Shown: positions 33,058 to 43,902 of the stretch, piece by piece
How the letters are laid out: every line of letters begins with the position of its first letter
Position numbering within the stretch: position 1 is the stretch's first letter
NCBI GenBank assembly: GCA_022702125.1
Contig: JAKOND010000047.1
Span: 1-61,799, forward strand
DNA: 61,799 nucleotides
Direction: 5' to 3'
From: Burkholderiaceae bacterium
Lineage (GTDB): Bacteria > Pseudomonadota > Gammaproteobacteria > Burkholderiales > Burkholderiaceae_C
Made by a program: the position numbers and the translations under genes
The notes under the pieces: generated by a model
What the model saw: the letters and a program-made list of their open reading frames with translations, nothing else
Databases searched by the model: none
Told to the model about the DNA's origin: nothing

Positions 33058-36000
33058 TCAGTCCTCCTTCAACCAGTGGGCGGGCACCAGCACCGCCAGC
33101 GGCAGCGTAGCAAGAATCCGTGCCAGCGCATGCCCGGATATCCCCGCCTCCGCGGGCAGCGGCGTGCCGGTGATCCAGTCGGCCCAGCCGCCGTCCCGCG
33201 GCGGCAGCGCCAGGCGGCTGGCGCCCCAGGCGTCGCGCCAGTCGAGCGGGGCCGGCATGCCGTCCCGTCCGTCGCCGGTGACCAGCGAATGCAGCAGCCG
33301 GCCGGCCACGGTGACCGCCTGGTCCGCGCCGGCGCCGCGCGCGAAGGCCACCACGTGCCGCGCGGCCTCGCCCCGCACCGCCAGCGGGGTGTAGCCGCCC
33401 CGGGCGAACACCTCCGGACGCCGCGCCCGCAGCCGCAGCAGCCGCCAGGTCACCAGCTGCTTGAGGCGTCCGTCGGGCAGCGCGCCGAACAGGTCGCGCC
33501 AGTCGCCGTCCTGCGGCAGCCGACCGTCGTACAGCGCCTGGATGTCGCGCAGCGTCCGCGCCAGGCGGCCGAAGTCCACCGGCCGCCGGTTGTCCGGATC
33601 GACGAGGCTGAAGTTCCAGTGCTCGCAGCCGTGGTAGATGTCCGGCACGCCGGGCGAGGTCAGCTTCAGGCCGACCAGGGCCAGGCTGTTCCAGCAGCCG
33701 TAGGGCGCGATGTCCGCGACCAGGGCCTCGATGTCCGCCCGCAGCGCGGCCCCGCGTTCCGGATCGAACACGGCCCCGATCAGGGACGACAGCGCGTCTT
33801 CGTACTCGGGCACCGGATTGAGCCAGCTGGTGTGCTGCTTGGCCTCGCGCACCGCCTTCTGCATGTAGTCGGCCACCCGCTGGCGCAGGTCCTCGCGCCC
33901 CGCGTCGCCCAGGGTGTCGAGCGGCTGCAGCGGCCAGACGCCGACGAGCGTCTGCCAGAGCAGGTATTCGTCGTTGCGCGACGGGGCCTGCGGCGCGGTC
34001 CGCAGCGGCGCGGCCAGCGCGTGCCAGCGCAGGATGGCCTCGTGCCAGCGGTGCGGCATCTCCGACAGCACGTCGAGCCGGGCGCGCAGGTCCTCGGAGC
34101 GCTTGCTGTCGTGGGTCGAGGTGCCGAGCAGCCAGTGCGGCCGGCTGGCGATGTCGTGCGCGTTGGCCGCGTGGAACTCGTCCGGCTCCATGCCGAAATG
34201 GCGCGGGTCGCCGCCCACGTCGTTGAGCGCCACCAGCCGGTTGTAGCGGTAGAAGGCGGTGTCCTCCATCGACTTGGCCATCACCGGCGCGGTGAACTGC
34301 TGCCAGCGGATGACGAAGCGCATCACCCGCGCGCGGCGCTCCGGGTCCTGCTCGGCGCAGGCCCCCAGCAGCACGTTGCGCAGGTGGTCGAGCACGGTGA
34401 TCTCCTCGCCCGCGCTGCGGCGCTTGGCGCATTCGGTGGCCTGGTCGACGACCGCGCGGTCCTGCGGCCGGACCTCGGCATCGCCGGAACGGATGTAGGT
34501 GCGGTAGACCGGGAAGCAGGCCGCCAGCATCGCCAGCGCGTTGCCCAGCCGGTTGCGGGTGAAGTCGCAGGTGCGGCGGTCGCGGCGGCTGATGCGGTAG
34601 AGCGCCTCGGTCAGCCAGGACAGCTCGCTCCAGAGCGCGTTCTCGATCACCAGGTGCTTGGCCTCGTAGAGCACCTCGTCGAACGCGCCGGTCTCGCCGG
34701 TGAACTCGCGGTAGAGGGCGTCGAAGGCCTGCTCGCCGCGCGGGTCCACCAGCACGGTGTTGACCAGGCTGGAGAAGCGGTAGCCGGTGCCGCCGTGCAC
34801 CAGCCACTCGGGCGGCAGCGGCTCGTGCTCGGCCAGGATCTTCTCCACCACCAGGTAGAGCGCCTTGCGCGGCACGCCGGCCGCGTCGGCCAGCGCCGCA
34901 TGGCGGCCCTGCAGCCGGTCGAAGTACGCCTGCGGGTCCGACAGGCCGTCCGGGTGGTCGATGCGCAGGGCGGCGATCCTGCCCTCCTGCAGCCAGCGCA
35001 GCACCCGGCGGTGGGTGGCGTCGAACACCTCGTCGCGCTCCATGCGCAGGCCGGCGAGCGTGTTGACGTCGAAGAATCGGCGGTAGTTGATGTCGTCGCC
35101 CGCCACGCGCCAGTAGGCGGGCCGCCAGGCCTGGCGCCGGATCAGCGCGTCGAGCGCGTCGAAGCTGCCGGGCTGGCCGGCGGTGCCGTTGAGGATCTTC
35201 AGGCAGCCGGCGATCCAGCCCTCCAGCCAGGATTGCTTGCGCACCTGGCGGGCCAGCGCCCGCTTGTGCACCGGGCCGTCCCGTTCGCGCGCGGCGCGGG
35301 CCGCCTCGCCGGTGTCGTCGCGCGCGGGCAGCGTGGCGAAGCCGTGCAGCAGCGACTGCACCACCGCCTGCGCGTCGCGCTGCTCGTCGTTCTGGGCCAC
35401 CGGGATGGGCAGCGCCTCGAAGATCGACGCGTAGTCGCGCGGATCGACCGGGAAGCGGTGGTCGTAGTAATGCACCCAGAACTCGCCCGCCTCGGGCACG
35501 AAGACGGTCTGCAGCTCGCCGGCCTCCAGCACCTGGCCGTAGTGGTCGCCCAGCACCGGCAGCAGCACCTTGCCGGCCATCTCGGGCGCGGCGGGTTCCC
35601 ACTCGATGTCGAAGGTCTGCGCGTGGCGCGACGACGGGCCGTTCTCCAGCACGTCGAGCCACCAGGCGTTGTCGGCCTCCAGCACGCCCATGTGGTTGGG
35701 CACGATGTCGAGCATCTGGTGCATGCCGTGGCGGCGCAACGCGCGGCACAGGCGGTCGAAGGCCTGCTCGTCGCCCACCTCGGGATTGAGCGCGTTGTGG
35801 TCGACGATGTCGTAGCCGTGGGTGCTGCCCGGCCGCGCCTTGAGGTACGGCGAGGCGTACAGGTGGCTGATGCCCAGCGCGTGCAGGTACGGCACCACCG
35901 CGGTGACCTGGTCGAAGGTCAGGCCGGCGTGGAACTGCACCCGGTAGGTGGCCTCGGGGATGCGCGCGCTCGACAGCGGCGGCAGCTCGGTGGCGGCCAG

Positions 36001-38166
36001 CGCCTGCGGGGACGGGCCCTCGCGCCGGTCGCGCAGCGCGCCGGCGACCGAGAGCATGCGCGGGTCGGCCGCCAGGTCCTCCACGTCCACCGACAGCTTG
36101 CGCCGCCAGTTGGGGAACACGTCCTCGCCGGTGCCGGGCACGTTGACCTGGATGCGCTGCTGGGTCACGTCCTCCAGCTGCACGCCCACCAGCAGCGACG
36201 GCGTGCGCGCCAGGAAGGCGTAGACCGCGTCGGTGAAGCCGGTGGTGCTCTCGGGCATCGACGGCGGATGCACCGTCACGCCCGGCGGCAGCAGGCCCTC
36301 GCGGTCGAGCGCCAGCAGCAGCTGCGCCCGGTCCTGCGCGCGGTTGAGCACCTGCTGGGTGTGCACGTCGTCGTTGGGGTAGAGCTTGAGCTGGGCCTGG
36401 ATCTCGATGTCGTCGCCGTTCCAGAAGCCGCGCAGCGTCGGCAGGTCGTGGGTGCTGACCACCGCGAAGGCCTGGTGCTGCCAGTCCTGCGGGCGGGTGA
36501 AGCTGCCGTCGTGGCCGCGCTCGAAGAAGAGCGGGCGGTACGACAGCAGGGCCCGGTCGCGCATCGCCTCGCGCATCTGCGGCGCGACGTTGCCCAGGTC
36601 CTCGCCGATGACCATGCAGCGGTGGCGCACGCTCTCCAGCGCCAGGATGCCCAGCAGGTCGTCGAGCGGATAGGACACGTAGGAGCCGCCCGAGGGCGAG
36701 ATCCAGAACAGCCGCATCAGCCCCATCACATGGTCGAGCCGCAGCGCGCCGGCGTGGCGCATGTTGGCCCGCAGCGTGTCGATGAAGGGCTGGTAGCGGC
36801 CGGCGAGCAGCCGGTTGGGGTTGAGCGGGGGCAGGCCCCAGTTCTGGCCTAGCGCGTTGAGCGCGTCGGGCGGCGCGCCGACGTGCATGCCGAGCGCGTA
36901 GGCGCTGGGCTCGGACCAGGTCTCGGAGCCGCCCTCGTTGACGCCCACCGCCAGGTCGCGGTAGAGCCCCAGCCCCATGCCCACCTGCAGCGCGCGCTGC
37001 TGCGCGGAGGCGAGCTGCGACTCGGTGTTCCACTGCAGCCAGGCGTAGTACTCGACCCGGACGGCGTGCTCGCGGGCGAAATCCGCCACCGCCTCGCCCT
37101 CGGGGTCGCGGTAGGCCTCGGGCCAGGCCGGCCAGCCCCAGACGCCGGCGTCGGCCGCGAAGAAATGCGACTGCAGCGCCTCGAACAGCGCATGCGCGCG
37201 CAGCGGCTCGCCGCGCGACTGCAGGTAGTCCCGGAACTGGCGGCCGGACGCGGACTTCCCGGCATCCAGGTGGGCGCGGAAATGCCGCCACAGCAGCTCC
37301 AGCACGCTGTTCTTCAGCGCCGCGACGCCGGCGTAGTCCACCATCTCGGCCTCGCGCAGCGCCTGCACCCGGCGCTGGAAGTCCTCGCCGTCCACCAGCG
37401 CCTGCGCCTCGGGGCAGTCCGCGTAGCCGGGCACCGCCTCGACGTCGAGGTAGACCGGATTGAGCATGTTGCGGCTCGACGGGCTGTAGGGGCTCGCCAC
37501 CTCGGGCCGGTGCGGGAACAGGGCGTGCAGGGGATTGAGGCCGACGAAGGACGCGCCCTGCCCCGCGACGCCGTTGATCAGCACCCGCAGGTCGGTCAGG
37601 TCGCCGATGCCCCAGTTGCGCGACGAGCGCAGGGCGTAGAGCTGCACGCACGGCCCCCACCACCGGTGGCCGGCCTGCAGCGCCTGCGGAACCCAGCAGC
37701 GCGCGGGCGTCACGATGACGATGGTGTAGCCGTTCTCGGGCCGGTCGTTCTCCAGCCGGTGGTAGCCCAGCGGCAGGCCCTCGGGCAGCACCAGGCGCAG
37801 GTTGCCGTCCCGGGATTCGATGGGCAGGCTCCGTTCCTCGCCCGACTCCAGCCGCAGCCGCCATCCCTGCGTGCCCTCGGCATGGGGCACCAGCAGGCCA
37901 TGGGCGCCGTAGCCCTCGCGCAGCACCAGCGCCGGCGGCAGCTTCTGCTGCCGGGAGGCGTCGCCGTGGGCGTGCAGCGCGGCATGCACCTGCGCATCGT
38001 CGGCCGCGGGCACGCCCATCGCATGCAGCGCGGCGCGCAGCGTGGCGTCGGGCACGTCGCGCTCCACGCCGAAGAAATCGTGGTAGCGCGGGGCCAGGCC
38101 CAGCTGCTGCGCCAGCCATTGCAGCGCGCCGCGGTCCTCGGTGGAGCCAGGGGTGGGTTCGGTCAC
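33058..38166 (-). CDS. Fused 4-alpha-glucanotransferase (MalQ) and maltooligosyl trehalose synthase (TreY)
   Basis: The 1,702-residue chain joins two enzymes. The N-terminal half (to about residue 700) is MalQ: SSRNWGIGDLTDL, YSPSSRNMLNPVYLD, LRLDHVMGLMRLFWI, VIGEDLGNV and VSTHDLPTLRG. From about residue 735 it is TreY: ATYRVQFHAGLTFDQV, SPYLKARPGSTHGYDIVD, DDINYRRFFDVNTLAGLR, IDHPDGLSDP and THDSKRSEDLRARL. MalQ rearranges maltodextrins; TreY turns the reducing-end bond into an alpha,alpha-1,1 trehalose bond that TreZ then releases. GTG 38166 is chosen because MalQ begins right after it; GTG 38229 is an alternative that lacks a ribosome-binding site. The split names would be malQ and treY. 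Confidence 0.92.
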   Translation of the reverse strand: MTEPTPGSTEDRGALQWLAQQLGLAPRYHDFFGVERDVPDATLRAALHAMGVPAADDAQVHAALHAHGDASRQQKLPPALVLREGYGAHGLLVPHAEGTQGWRLRLESGEERSLPIESRDGNLRLVLPEGLPLGYHRLENDRPENGYTIVIVTPARCWVPQALQAGHRWWGPCVQLYALRSSRNWGIGDLTDLRVLINGVAGQGASFVGLNPLHALFPHRPEVASPYSPSSRNMLNPVYLDVEAVPGYADCPEAQALVDGEDFQRRVQALREAEMVDYAGVAALKNSVLELLWRHFRAHLDAGKSASGRQFRDYLQSRGEPLRAHALFEALQSHFFAADAGVWGWPAWPEAYRDPEGEAVADFAREHAVRVEYYAWLQWNTESQLASAQQRALQVGMGLGLYRDLAVGVNEGGSETWSEPSAYALGMHVGAPPDALNALGQNWGLPPLNPNRLLAGRYQPFIDTLRANMRHAGALRLDHVMGLMRLFWISPSGGSYVSYPLDDLLGILALESVRHRCMVIGEDLGNVAPQMREAMRDRALLSYRPLFFERGHDGSFTRPQDWQHQAFAVVSTHDLPTLRGFWNGDDIEIQAQLKLYPNDDVHTQQVLNRAQDRAQLLLALDREGLLPPGVTVHPPSMPESTTGFTDAVYAFLARTPSLLVGVQLEDVTQQRIQVNVPGTGEDVFPNWRRKLSVDVEDLAADPRMLSVAGALRDRREGPSPQALAATELPPLSSARIPEATYRVQFHAGLTFDQVTAVVPYLHALGISHLYASPYLKARPGSTHGYDIVDHNALNPEVGDEQAFDRLCRALRRHGMHQMLDIVPNHMGVLEADNAWWLDVLENGPSSRHAQTFDIEWEPAAPEMAGKVLLPVLGDHYGQVLEAGELQTVFVPEAGEFWVHYYDHRFPVDPRDYASIFEALPIPVAQNDEQRDAQAVVQSLLHGFATLPARDDTGEAARAARERDGPVHKRALARQVRKQSWLEGWIAGCLKILNGTAGQPGSFDALDALIRRQAWRPAYWRVAGDDINYRRFFDVNTLAGLRMERDEVFDATHRRVLRWLQEGRIAALRIDHPDGLSDPQAYFDRLQGRHAALADAAGVPRKALYLVVEKILAEHEPLPPEWLVHGGTGYRFSSLVNTVLVDPRGEQAFDALYREFTGETGAFDEVLYEAKHLVIENALWSELSWLTEALYRISRRDRRTCDFTRNRLGNALAMLAACFPVYRTYIRSGDAEVRPQDRAVVDQATECAKRRSAGEEITVLDHLRNVLLGACAEQDPERRARVMRFVIRWQQFTAPVMAKSMEDTAFYRYNRLVALNDVGGDPRHFGMEPDEFHAANAHDIASRPHWLLGTSTHDSKRSEDLRARLDVLSEMPHRWHEAILRWHALAAPLRTAPQAPSRNDEYLLWQTLVGVWPLQPLDTLGDAGREDLRQRVADYMQKAVREAKQHTSWLNPVPEYEDALSSLIGAVFDPERGAALRADIEALVADIAPYGCWNSLALVGLKLTSPGVPDIYHGCEHWNFSLVDPDNRRPVDFGRLARTLRDIQALYDGRLPQDGDWRDLFGALPDGRLKQLVTWRLLRLRARRPEVFARGGYTPLAVRGEAARHVVAFARGAGADQAVTVAGRLLHSLVTGDGRDGMPAPLDWRDAWGASRLALPPRDGGWADWITGTPLPAEAGISGHALARILATLPLAVLVPAHWLKED

Positions 38167-38278
38167 GGAAAATCCAGTTCTGTCGGGCAATGCAAAAATC
38201 GAAAGCGAAAATCGTGCGCGCCGCCGCACCGTGGCGCAGACGGCGCGACGCCGGCCATACGGCCGGCGTCCTGGGTCC

Positions 38279-40210
38279 TCAGTCCTCGCGACCCCAGCGC
38301 CAGCTGGCGGACCACGGTCCCCAGCAGGTCTCGTCCATGGTGCCGACGGTGAAGAAGGTGCGGGCGTCCCGCAGCGCGGGCCAGTCGCTCTCCTCGGCGG
38401 GCGGCAGCCGCGGGTAGTGCAGGCTCCGGTCCTCCAGGTGCACCTGCAGCTCGATGGCCTCGCAGTCCTCGTAGCGCCAGCGCAGCACGAAGCTGCGGTC
38501 GCCCACCATGCGCCAGGCGTGCGCGCCGTGGCGCAGGTGGCCGGCGCGGGGCACGAACCACTCGCGCCGCACCGCGAGCAGCCGGGAAAAGAAGGCGCGG
38601 CAGTCCTGGCCGACCTCGTTCGCGGACTCCCTCCAGTCGAGCTTGCTCGCCTCGAAGGTGCCGCGCTCGCACGGCGGCGGCGGATCGCCCACGTAGCCGT
38701 CGGCGCGCTGGGCGAAATGCCCGAAGTCGCGCAGCCGCCCCTCGTGCACCGCCCGGGCCAGGTCGCCCGTCCAGTCGGCGAAGTACAGGAACGGCCGGGT
38801 GGTGGCGAATTCCTGCCCGAAGAACAGCATCGGCTTGGCCGGCGACAGCAGCGTCAGCGCGGTGGCCACCGGCATCGTGGCCTCCGGCGCCTGGGCGTTC
38901 ATGCGCTCGCCGAAGGCGCGGTTGCCGCTCTGGTCGTGGTTGTCGAGGAAATTGACCATCGAGCCGAGCATTTGCGCGGGCGCTTCGCGCAGGCTGGTCC
39001 GCGCATGCTGCGGCGTGCGCGGCGAGCCCTCCCACAGGAAGCCCTGCGCCAGCGCGCGGGCCAGCAGCCCGACCGGGTCGCGTCCGTAGTCCTGGTAGTA
39101 GCCGTTGCTCTCGCCGGTCAGCACCACGTGCATGACGTGGTGGAAGTCGTCGTTCCACTGCGCGTCGATCACGCCGCCGGCGGCGCGGTTCTGCAGCCGC
39201 TCGTGGCCGTTGTTCTCGTTCTCCAGCACGATGTGCACCCGCCGGTTGGCGATGTGCTGGCGGATGGTCTGGGCCATCTGGTCCACGACGTCGGGCGAGC
39301 TGTCGTCCACGATGGCGTGGATGGCGTCGAGCCGCAGGCCGTCGAAGCAGTACTCGTCCAGCCAGAAGAGCGCGTTCTGGATGAAGAACTGGCGCACCGG
39401 CTCGCTGTCCTCGCGGTCGAAGTTGAGCGACATGCCCCAGGGGTTGGTGTGCACCTTCGAGAAGAACTGCGGCGCGTAGGCGCCCAGGTAGTTGCCGTCG
39501 GGCCCGAAGTGGTTGTAGACCACGTCGAGGAACACCATCAGCCCGCGCCGGTGCGCCGCCTGCACGAAGTGCTTGAGTTCGTCGGGCGTGCCGTAGCTCG
39601 GGTGCGGCGCATAGGGCAGGACGCCGTCGTAGCCCCAGCCGAAATCGCCCGGGAAGGCCGACAGCGGCATCAGCTCGAGCGCGGTGATGCCGGTGGCCGC
39701 CAGGTCGTCGAGCTTCGCCTCGGCCGCCGCGTAGGTGCCCTCAGCGGTGAAAGTGCCCACGTGCAGCTCGTAGATCACCGCCTCGGCCCAGGGCCGGCCC
39801 TTCCAGCCGGTGTCCCAGGCGAAGCCGCGCGGGTCCAGCACGCAGGAGGCGCCGTGCACCCCGTCGGGATTGAAGCGCGACGCCGGATCGGGCACCACCA
39901 GCCCGCCGTCGATGCGCCAGGCGTAGCGGGTGCCCGTCCCGGCATCGTTGAGCAGGACCTGGTACCAGCCGTCCGGCTCCATCATCGCGGGATGGAACGC
40001 CCGGCCGTCGGAAGCGGCGTCCGGGCCGTTCAGCGCGGGGATCGGCGCGTGCCCCGCGGGCCACACCGCCAGCTCCACCGTCTGGGCGCCGGGCGCCCAG
40101 AGCCGGAACCGCACGCCGCCCTCGGCCAGCACGGTGGCGCCGAAGGGCATCGCATGCGCCTGGCTGCGGGTGGCCGGGGCCTCGGCCGTACCGGGATCGC
40201 GCGCGTTCAT
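38279..40210 (-). CDS. treZ: Maltooligosyl trehalose trehalohydrolase TreZ
   Basis: The 643-residue GH13 enzyme cleaves free trehalose from the maltooligosyl trehalose made by TreY. It has an N-terminal CBM48-like domain (VRFRLWAPGAQTVELAVWP), then catalytic motifs DVVYNHFGPDGN, DGLRLDAIHAIVD (nucleophile Asp), VLENENN (acid Glu) and FLDNHDQSGNRAFGER. GHVGTF-type and NPWGMSLNFD motifs are typical of TreZ. It starts 5 bp after the glgX stop and is followed by malQ-treY, so the trehalose enzymes are made together with the glycogen enzymes. Confidence 0.94.
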   Translation of the reverse strand: MNARDPGTAEAPATRSQAHAMPFGATVLAEGGVRFRLWAPGAQTVELAVWPAGHAPIPALNGPDAASDGRAFHPAMMEPDGWYQVLLNDAGTGTRYAWRIDGGLVVPDPASRFNPDGVHGASCVLDPRGFAWDTGWKGRPWAEAVIYELHVGTFTAEGTYAAAEAKLDDLAATGITALELMPLSAFPGDFGWGYDGVLPYAPHPSYGTPDELKHFVQAAHRRGLMVFLDVVYNHFGPDGNYLGAYAPQFFSKVHTNPWGMSLNFDREDSEPVRQFFIQNALFWLDEYCFDGLRLDAIHAIVDDSSPDVVDQMAQTIRQHIANRRVHIVLENENNGHERLQNRAAGGVIDAQWNDDFHHVMHVVLTGESNGYYQDYGRDPVGLLARALAQGFLWEGSPRTPQHARTSLREAPAQMLGSMVNFLDNHDQSGNRAFGERMNAQAPEATMPVATALTLLSPAKPMLFFGQEFATTRPFLYFADWTGDLARAVHEGRLRDFGHFAQRADGYVGDPPPPCERGTFEASKLDWRESANEVGQDCRAFFSRLLAVRREWFVPRAGHLRHGAHAWRMVGDRSFVLRWRYEDCEAIELQVHLEDRSLHYPRLPPAEESDWPALRDARTFFTVGTMDETCWGPWSASWRWGRED

Positions 40211-40215
40211 GGCGC

Positions 40216-42501
40216 TTACCGGTGGCGGGGCTGGGTCAGCACGACCATGGAATGCGCCAGCAGCGTGTGCTGCTCGCCGGCATGCCAGGGCGTGATGGCG
40301 TCGGTGCCCTCGGGCGCCTTCGGCTGGCCGTCGAGCGCGGACGTGTCGATGCGCGCCGTCCAGCCGCCGGGCGCGGCCGCGGATTCGGGGATGGTGAAGA
40401 TCGCGTCCTCGGGCGATGCGTTGATCAGCAGCAGCACCGAGTCGCCCTCGACCACGCTGCCGTCCTCGGCCACCTCGCCGGTGCGCGCGCCGTCGAGCAG
40501 CGCGCCCATGCAGCGCACCTCGGCGCTGGTCCATTCGTCCTGCTGCATCTCCAGGCCCCAGACGCTGTACCAGGTGATGTCCTTGCGGCCGTCCTCGTCG
40601 GGCACGCCCGAGAGGAAGCGCGCCCGGCGCAGCACCGGCTGGCTGCGGCGCAGCGCGGCGAGCCGGCGCACGAAGGTGACGAGCGTGTCGTTGCGGCGCT
40701 CCTCGCTCCAGTCGTACCAGCTGATCTCGCTGTCCTGGCAGTAGCCGTTGTTGCTGCCGCCCTGGCTGCGGCTCATCTCGTCGCCGCCCAGCAGCAGCGG
40801 CACGCCCTGCGACACGTAGAGCGTCGTCAGCATGTTGCGCTTCTGGCGTTCGCGCAGCGCCATGATGGCCTCGTCGTCGGTCTCGCCCTCGGCGCCGCAG
40901 TTCCAGCTGCGGTTGTGGCTCTCGCCGTCGCGGTTGTCCTCGCCGTTGGCCTCGTTGTGCTTCTCGTTGTAGCTCACCAGGTCGTGCAGGGTGAAGCCGT
41001 CGTGCACCGTGACGAGGTTGACGCTCGACAGCGGCGAGCGGCGCGACGGGCCGTAGATGTCGGCCGAGCCGCACAGGCGCGCGGCGAACTCGGGCAGCGC
41101 GCCGTCCTGGCCGCGCCAGAAATCGCGCACCGCGTCGCGGTACTTGCCGTTCCACTCGGCCCACGGCGCCGGGAAGCCGCCCACCTGGTAGCCGGTCGGG
41201 CCCACGTCCCAGGGTTCGGCGATCAGCTTGACGCGGCCGAGCACCGGGTCCTGCGCGGCGGCCGCCAGGAAGGGCGAGCGGATGTCGAAGTCGTTGGCGC
41301 CGCGCGCCAGCGTCGAGCACAGGTCGAAGCGGAAACCGTCGACGTGCATTTCCTCGACCCAGTAGCGCAGGCTGTCCATGATCAGCCGCACGACCGCCGG
41401 GCTGCTGCTGTCGAGCGTGTTGCCGGTGCCGGTGTAATCGACGCAGAAGCGGCGGTCCTCGGGGCTCAGGCGGTAGTAGGCGGCGTGGTCGATGCCCTTG
41501 AAGCTGAGCGTCGGGCCGAGGTGGTTGCCTTCGCCGGTGTGGTTGTAGACCACGTCCAGGATGACCTCGATGCCCGCGGCGTGCAGCGCCTTGACCATCT
41601 GCTTGAACTCGCGCACCGTGTCCTGGGCGCCCTGCTCCCCGCAGGCGCCGTAGCGCGGCTCGGGGGCGAAGAAGCCGATGGTGTTGTAGCCCCAGTAGTT
41701 GTTCAGGCCCAGGCCGAGCAGCCGCTCGTCGTCAATGAAGGACTGCACCGGCAGCAGCTCCACCGAGGTGACGCCAATGTGCTTCAGGTGCGCGATCGCC
41801 GCTTCGGAGCCGAGGCCGGCGTAGGTGCCGCGCAGTTCCGCCGGAACGCCTTCGTGCTTGTGGGTGTAGCCCTTGACGTGCATCTCGTAGAAGACGGTGC
41901 GGTCCCACGGCACGGCCGGCGGCTTGTCGTCGCCCCAGTCGAAGCGGTCGTCCACCACCACCGCCTTCGGGATGGTGGCGGCGTTGTCGGTGTCGTCGAT
42001 GGCCAGGTCTTCGGCTTCGTCGCCCTGGACGTAGGCGTACTGGTCGGGCGCGCCGCGGATCGGACGGTCGAGCGCGCGGGCGTACGGGTCGATCAGCAGC
42101 TTGGCGGGGTTGAACCGCTGGCCGTTCTCGGGCGCGTAGGGGCCGTGCACCCGGTAGCCGTAGCGGGTGCCGACCGGCAGGCCGCGCAGGTACACGTGCC
42201 ACACGTCGCCGGTGCGCTCGGGCAACTCGATGCGTTCGAGCTGCGTCGAGCCTTCTTCGTCGAACAGGCACAACTCGATCTTCTCGGCGGAGCTGGAGAA
42301 GATGGCGAAATTGACGCCCTTGGCGTCCGCATGCGCGCCGAGCCGGGCGGCGTCGCCGCGCTCGGCCCGCTTGTAGAGCCTGCTGCCGCCGGCCACGTCG
42401 GTTTCGACGACGACGGCGGACACGGGCGCGGCGGGCGCGTCGTGGTCGGTGGGTTCGGACATGGAGGGGGAATTCGCTGCGGTTTCGGGAACGACGCTCA
42501 T
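40216..42501 (-). CDS. glgX: Glycogen debranching enzyme GlgX
   Basis: The 761-residue GH13 protein hydrolyses alpha-1,6 branches in glycogen. An N-terminal CBM48 domain ([22 protein letters not shown]) precedes the barrel, with [52 protein letters not shown] (nucleophile), LIAEPWDVG (acid) and [12 protein letters not shown]. The N-terminal 45 residues ([20 protein letters not shown] on) are extra. ATG 42501 overlaps the glgC stop (ATGA); MSEPTD at 42462 is a weaker alternative. Debranching supplies linear maltodextrins for TreY. Confidence 0.94.
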   Translation of the reverse strand: MSVVPETAANSPSMSEPTDHDAPAAPVSAVVVETDVAGGSRLYKRAERGDAARLGAHADAKGVNFAIFSSSAEKIELCLFDEEGSTQLERIELPERTGDVWHVYLRGLPVGTRYGYRVHGPYAPENGQRFNPAKLLIDPYARALDRPIRGAPDQYAYVQGDEAEDLAIDDTDNAATIPKAVVVDDRFDWGDDKPPAVPWDRTVFYEMHVKGYTHKHEGVPAELRGTYAGLGSEAAIAHLKHIGVTSVELLPVQSFIDDERLLGLGLNNYWGYNTIGFFAPEPRYGACGEQGAQDTVREFKQMVKALHAAGIEVILDVVYNHTGEGNHLGPTLSFKGIDHAAYYRLSPEDRRFCVDYTGTGNTLDSSSPAVVRLIMDSLRYWVEEMHVDGFRFDLCSTLARGANDFDIRSPFLAAAAQDPVLGRVKLIAEPWDVGPTGYQVGGFPAPWAEWNGKYRDAVRDFWRGQDGALPEFAARLCGSADIYGPSRRSPLSSVNLVTVHDGFTLHDLVSYNEKHNEANGEDNRDGESHNRSWNCGAEGETDDEAIMALRERQKRNMLTTLYVSQGVPLLLGGDEMSRSQGGSNNGYCQDSEISWYDWSEERRNDTLVTFVRRLAALRRSQPVLRRARFLSGVPDEDGRKDITWYSVWGLEMQQDEWTSAEVRCMGALLDGARTGEVAEDGSVVEGDSVLLLINASPEDAIFTIPESAAAPGGWTARIDTSALDGQPKAPEGTDAITPWHAGEQHTLLAHSMVVLTQPRHR

Positions 42502-43868
42502 ACGGCAGCCTTTTCTTCGGGGTTGCGGGAGAGTGCCGGCGGGGCCGGCTGGGGAGGGGAATCCTGGAACGGCAGGTGGCCCGCGGCGGCGGTCTGCATC
42601 GCCAGGTCGCTGCCCTGCGGCACGCCGCCGATGGAAGGCGTGCGGCTGACCTGCGTCTGGAAATAGCCGCTGGGCACCACCACGATGCCGCTTTCGGTGA
42701 CGTGGAAGCGCTGGCGGTCGCGCTCCAGGTCGTAGCCGATGCTCTCGCCCGGCGGGATGTCGTTGTTCTGGTCGACGATGGCCCGGCGGATCTTCGCGCC
42801 GGCGCCGATGACCGAGCGCTCCATCACGATGCAGTGCTCCAGCCGGGCGTTGCGGTGCACGGTGACCGCGCGGCGCAGCATGGCGTGGTCGAGCGTCGCG
42901 CCGTCGATGATGCTGCCCGAGCCGACGACCGAGCGGTGGATGGTGCCGTCCTCGATCTGCGCGGATTCGGACGGATCGGTGCTGGCGAAGATCGGCCATT
43001 CCGGGTTGGTCATGCGGAACTTGGGCGTGGCGCCGATGGTGTCGAAGTGCGCTTCGAAGTACGCGTCGATGGTGCCCACGTCGCGCCAGTAGCCGTGCTC
43101 CTCGTACGGGGCGGTGCCGGGGATCTCGTTGGTGTTGAAGTCGTAGGCCACCAGCTTGTGGCTCTGGACCATGCTCGGCAGGATGTGCTTGCCGAAGTCG
43201 CTCTCGCCGGTGGCCTTCGCCTTGCGCAGCGCGGCCAGCAGCACGTCGGCGTTGAAGATGTAGTTGCCCATGGAGGCCAGCGCGTGGGTGCTGCTGCCCG
43301 GCATCGGCGCGATGTCGCCCTTGGGCTTTTCCTTGAACTCGACGATGCGGTGGCCGGGGTCGATCTCGACGATGCCGAACTGGTCGCACTGCGCCAGCGG
43401 CACCGGCAGGGTCGCCACGCTGACGTCGGCGTTCGTCTCCTTGTGGAAGTCGATCATCTGGCGCACGTCCATGCGGTAGATGTGGTCGGCGCCGAAGACC
43501 GCGACGATGTCGGGCTTGAAGGTTTCGATCAGGTGGATGTTCTGGTAGACCGAGTCGGCGGTGCCCTGGAACCACTCCGGCCCGTTGGTCATCTGCGGCG
43601 GCACCACGGTGACGAAGTGGTTGGGCATGAAGCGCGCCATCGTCCACGACTGCCGGATGTGCTCGATCAGCGACTGCGACTTGTACTGCACCAGCAGGTA
43701 GACCGAGAAGATCTCGGAATTGATCAGGTTGGACAGCACGAAGTCCACCACCCGGTGCTTGCCGTTGAAGGGCACGGCCGGCTTGCAGCGGTCCGCCGTC
43801 AGGGGGTGGAGCCGGGAGCCTTCGCCGCCGGCCATCACGAAGGCCAGCACGTTCTTGTTCTTTGCCAT
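42498..43868 (-). CDS. glgC: Glucose-1-phosphate adenylyltransferase GlgC
   Basis: The 456-residue protein makes ADP-glucose from glucose-1-phosphate and ATP, the committed step of glycogen synthesis. It has the nucleotidyltransferase motif [15 protein letters not shown] near residue 10, [25 protein letters not shown] and a C-terminal left-handed beta-helix with [13 protein letters not shown] and [16 protein letters not shown]. The last 30 residues are a Pro-rich tail. GGAGA precedes the ATG. It is 34 bp downstream of glgB and overlaps glgX by 4 bp. Confidence 0.95.
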   Translation of the reverse strand: MAKNKNVLAFVMAGGEGSRLHPLTADRCKPAVPFNGKHRVVDFVLSNLINSEIFSVYLLVQYKSQSLIEHIRQSWTMARFMPNHFVTVVPPQMTNGPEWFQGTADSVYQNIHLIETFKPDIVAVFGADHIYRMDVRQMIDFHKETNADVSVATLPVPLAQCDQFGIVEIDPGHRIVEFKEKPKGDIAPMPGSSTHALASMGNYIFNADVLLAALRKAKATGESDFGKHILPSMVQSHKLVAYDFNTNEIPGTAPYEEHGYWRDVGTIDAYFEAHFDTIGATPKFRMTNPEWPIFASTDPSESAQIEDGTIHRSVVGSGSIIDGATLDHAMLRRAVTVHRNARLEHCIVMERSVIGAGAKIRRAIVDQNNDIPPGESIGYDLERDRQRFHVTESGIVVVPSGYFQTQVSRTPSIGGVPQGSDLAMQTAAAGHLPFQDSPPQPAPPALSRNPEEKAAV

Positions 43869-43902
43869 GACTGTCTCCAGGGAAAAGGGTATGTGAGGTT
43901 TT

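Noticed and set aside
30935-38119. A stop-free reading frame of over 7 kb on the minus strand spanning glgA and the MalQ-TreY gene
   Set aside because: Only its first 2.1 kb from the stop is real (glgA). The remainder is out of frame with MalQ-TreY, is compositionally biased (Ala, Arg, Gly) and is explained by the lack of A/T-rich stop codons in very GC-rich DNA.
38167-38229. Upstream GTG start of MalQ-TreY giving 21 more residues
   Set aside because: No ribosome-binding site in front, and the added residues (MRRRARFSLSIFALP) do not resemble MalQ; kept as an alternative only.
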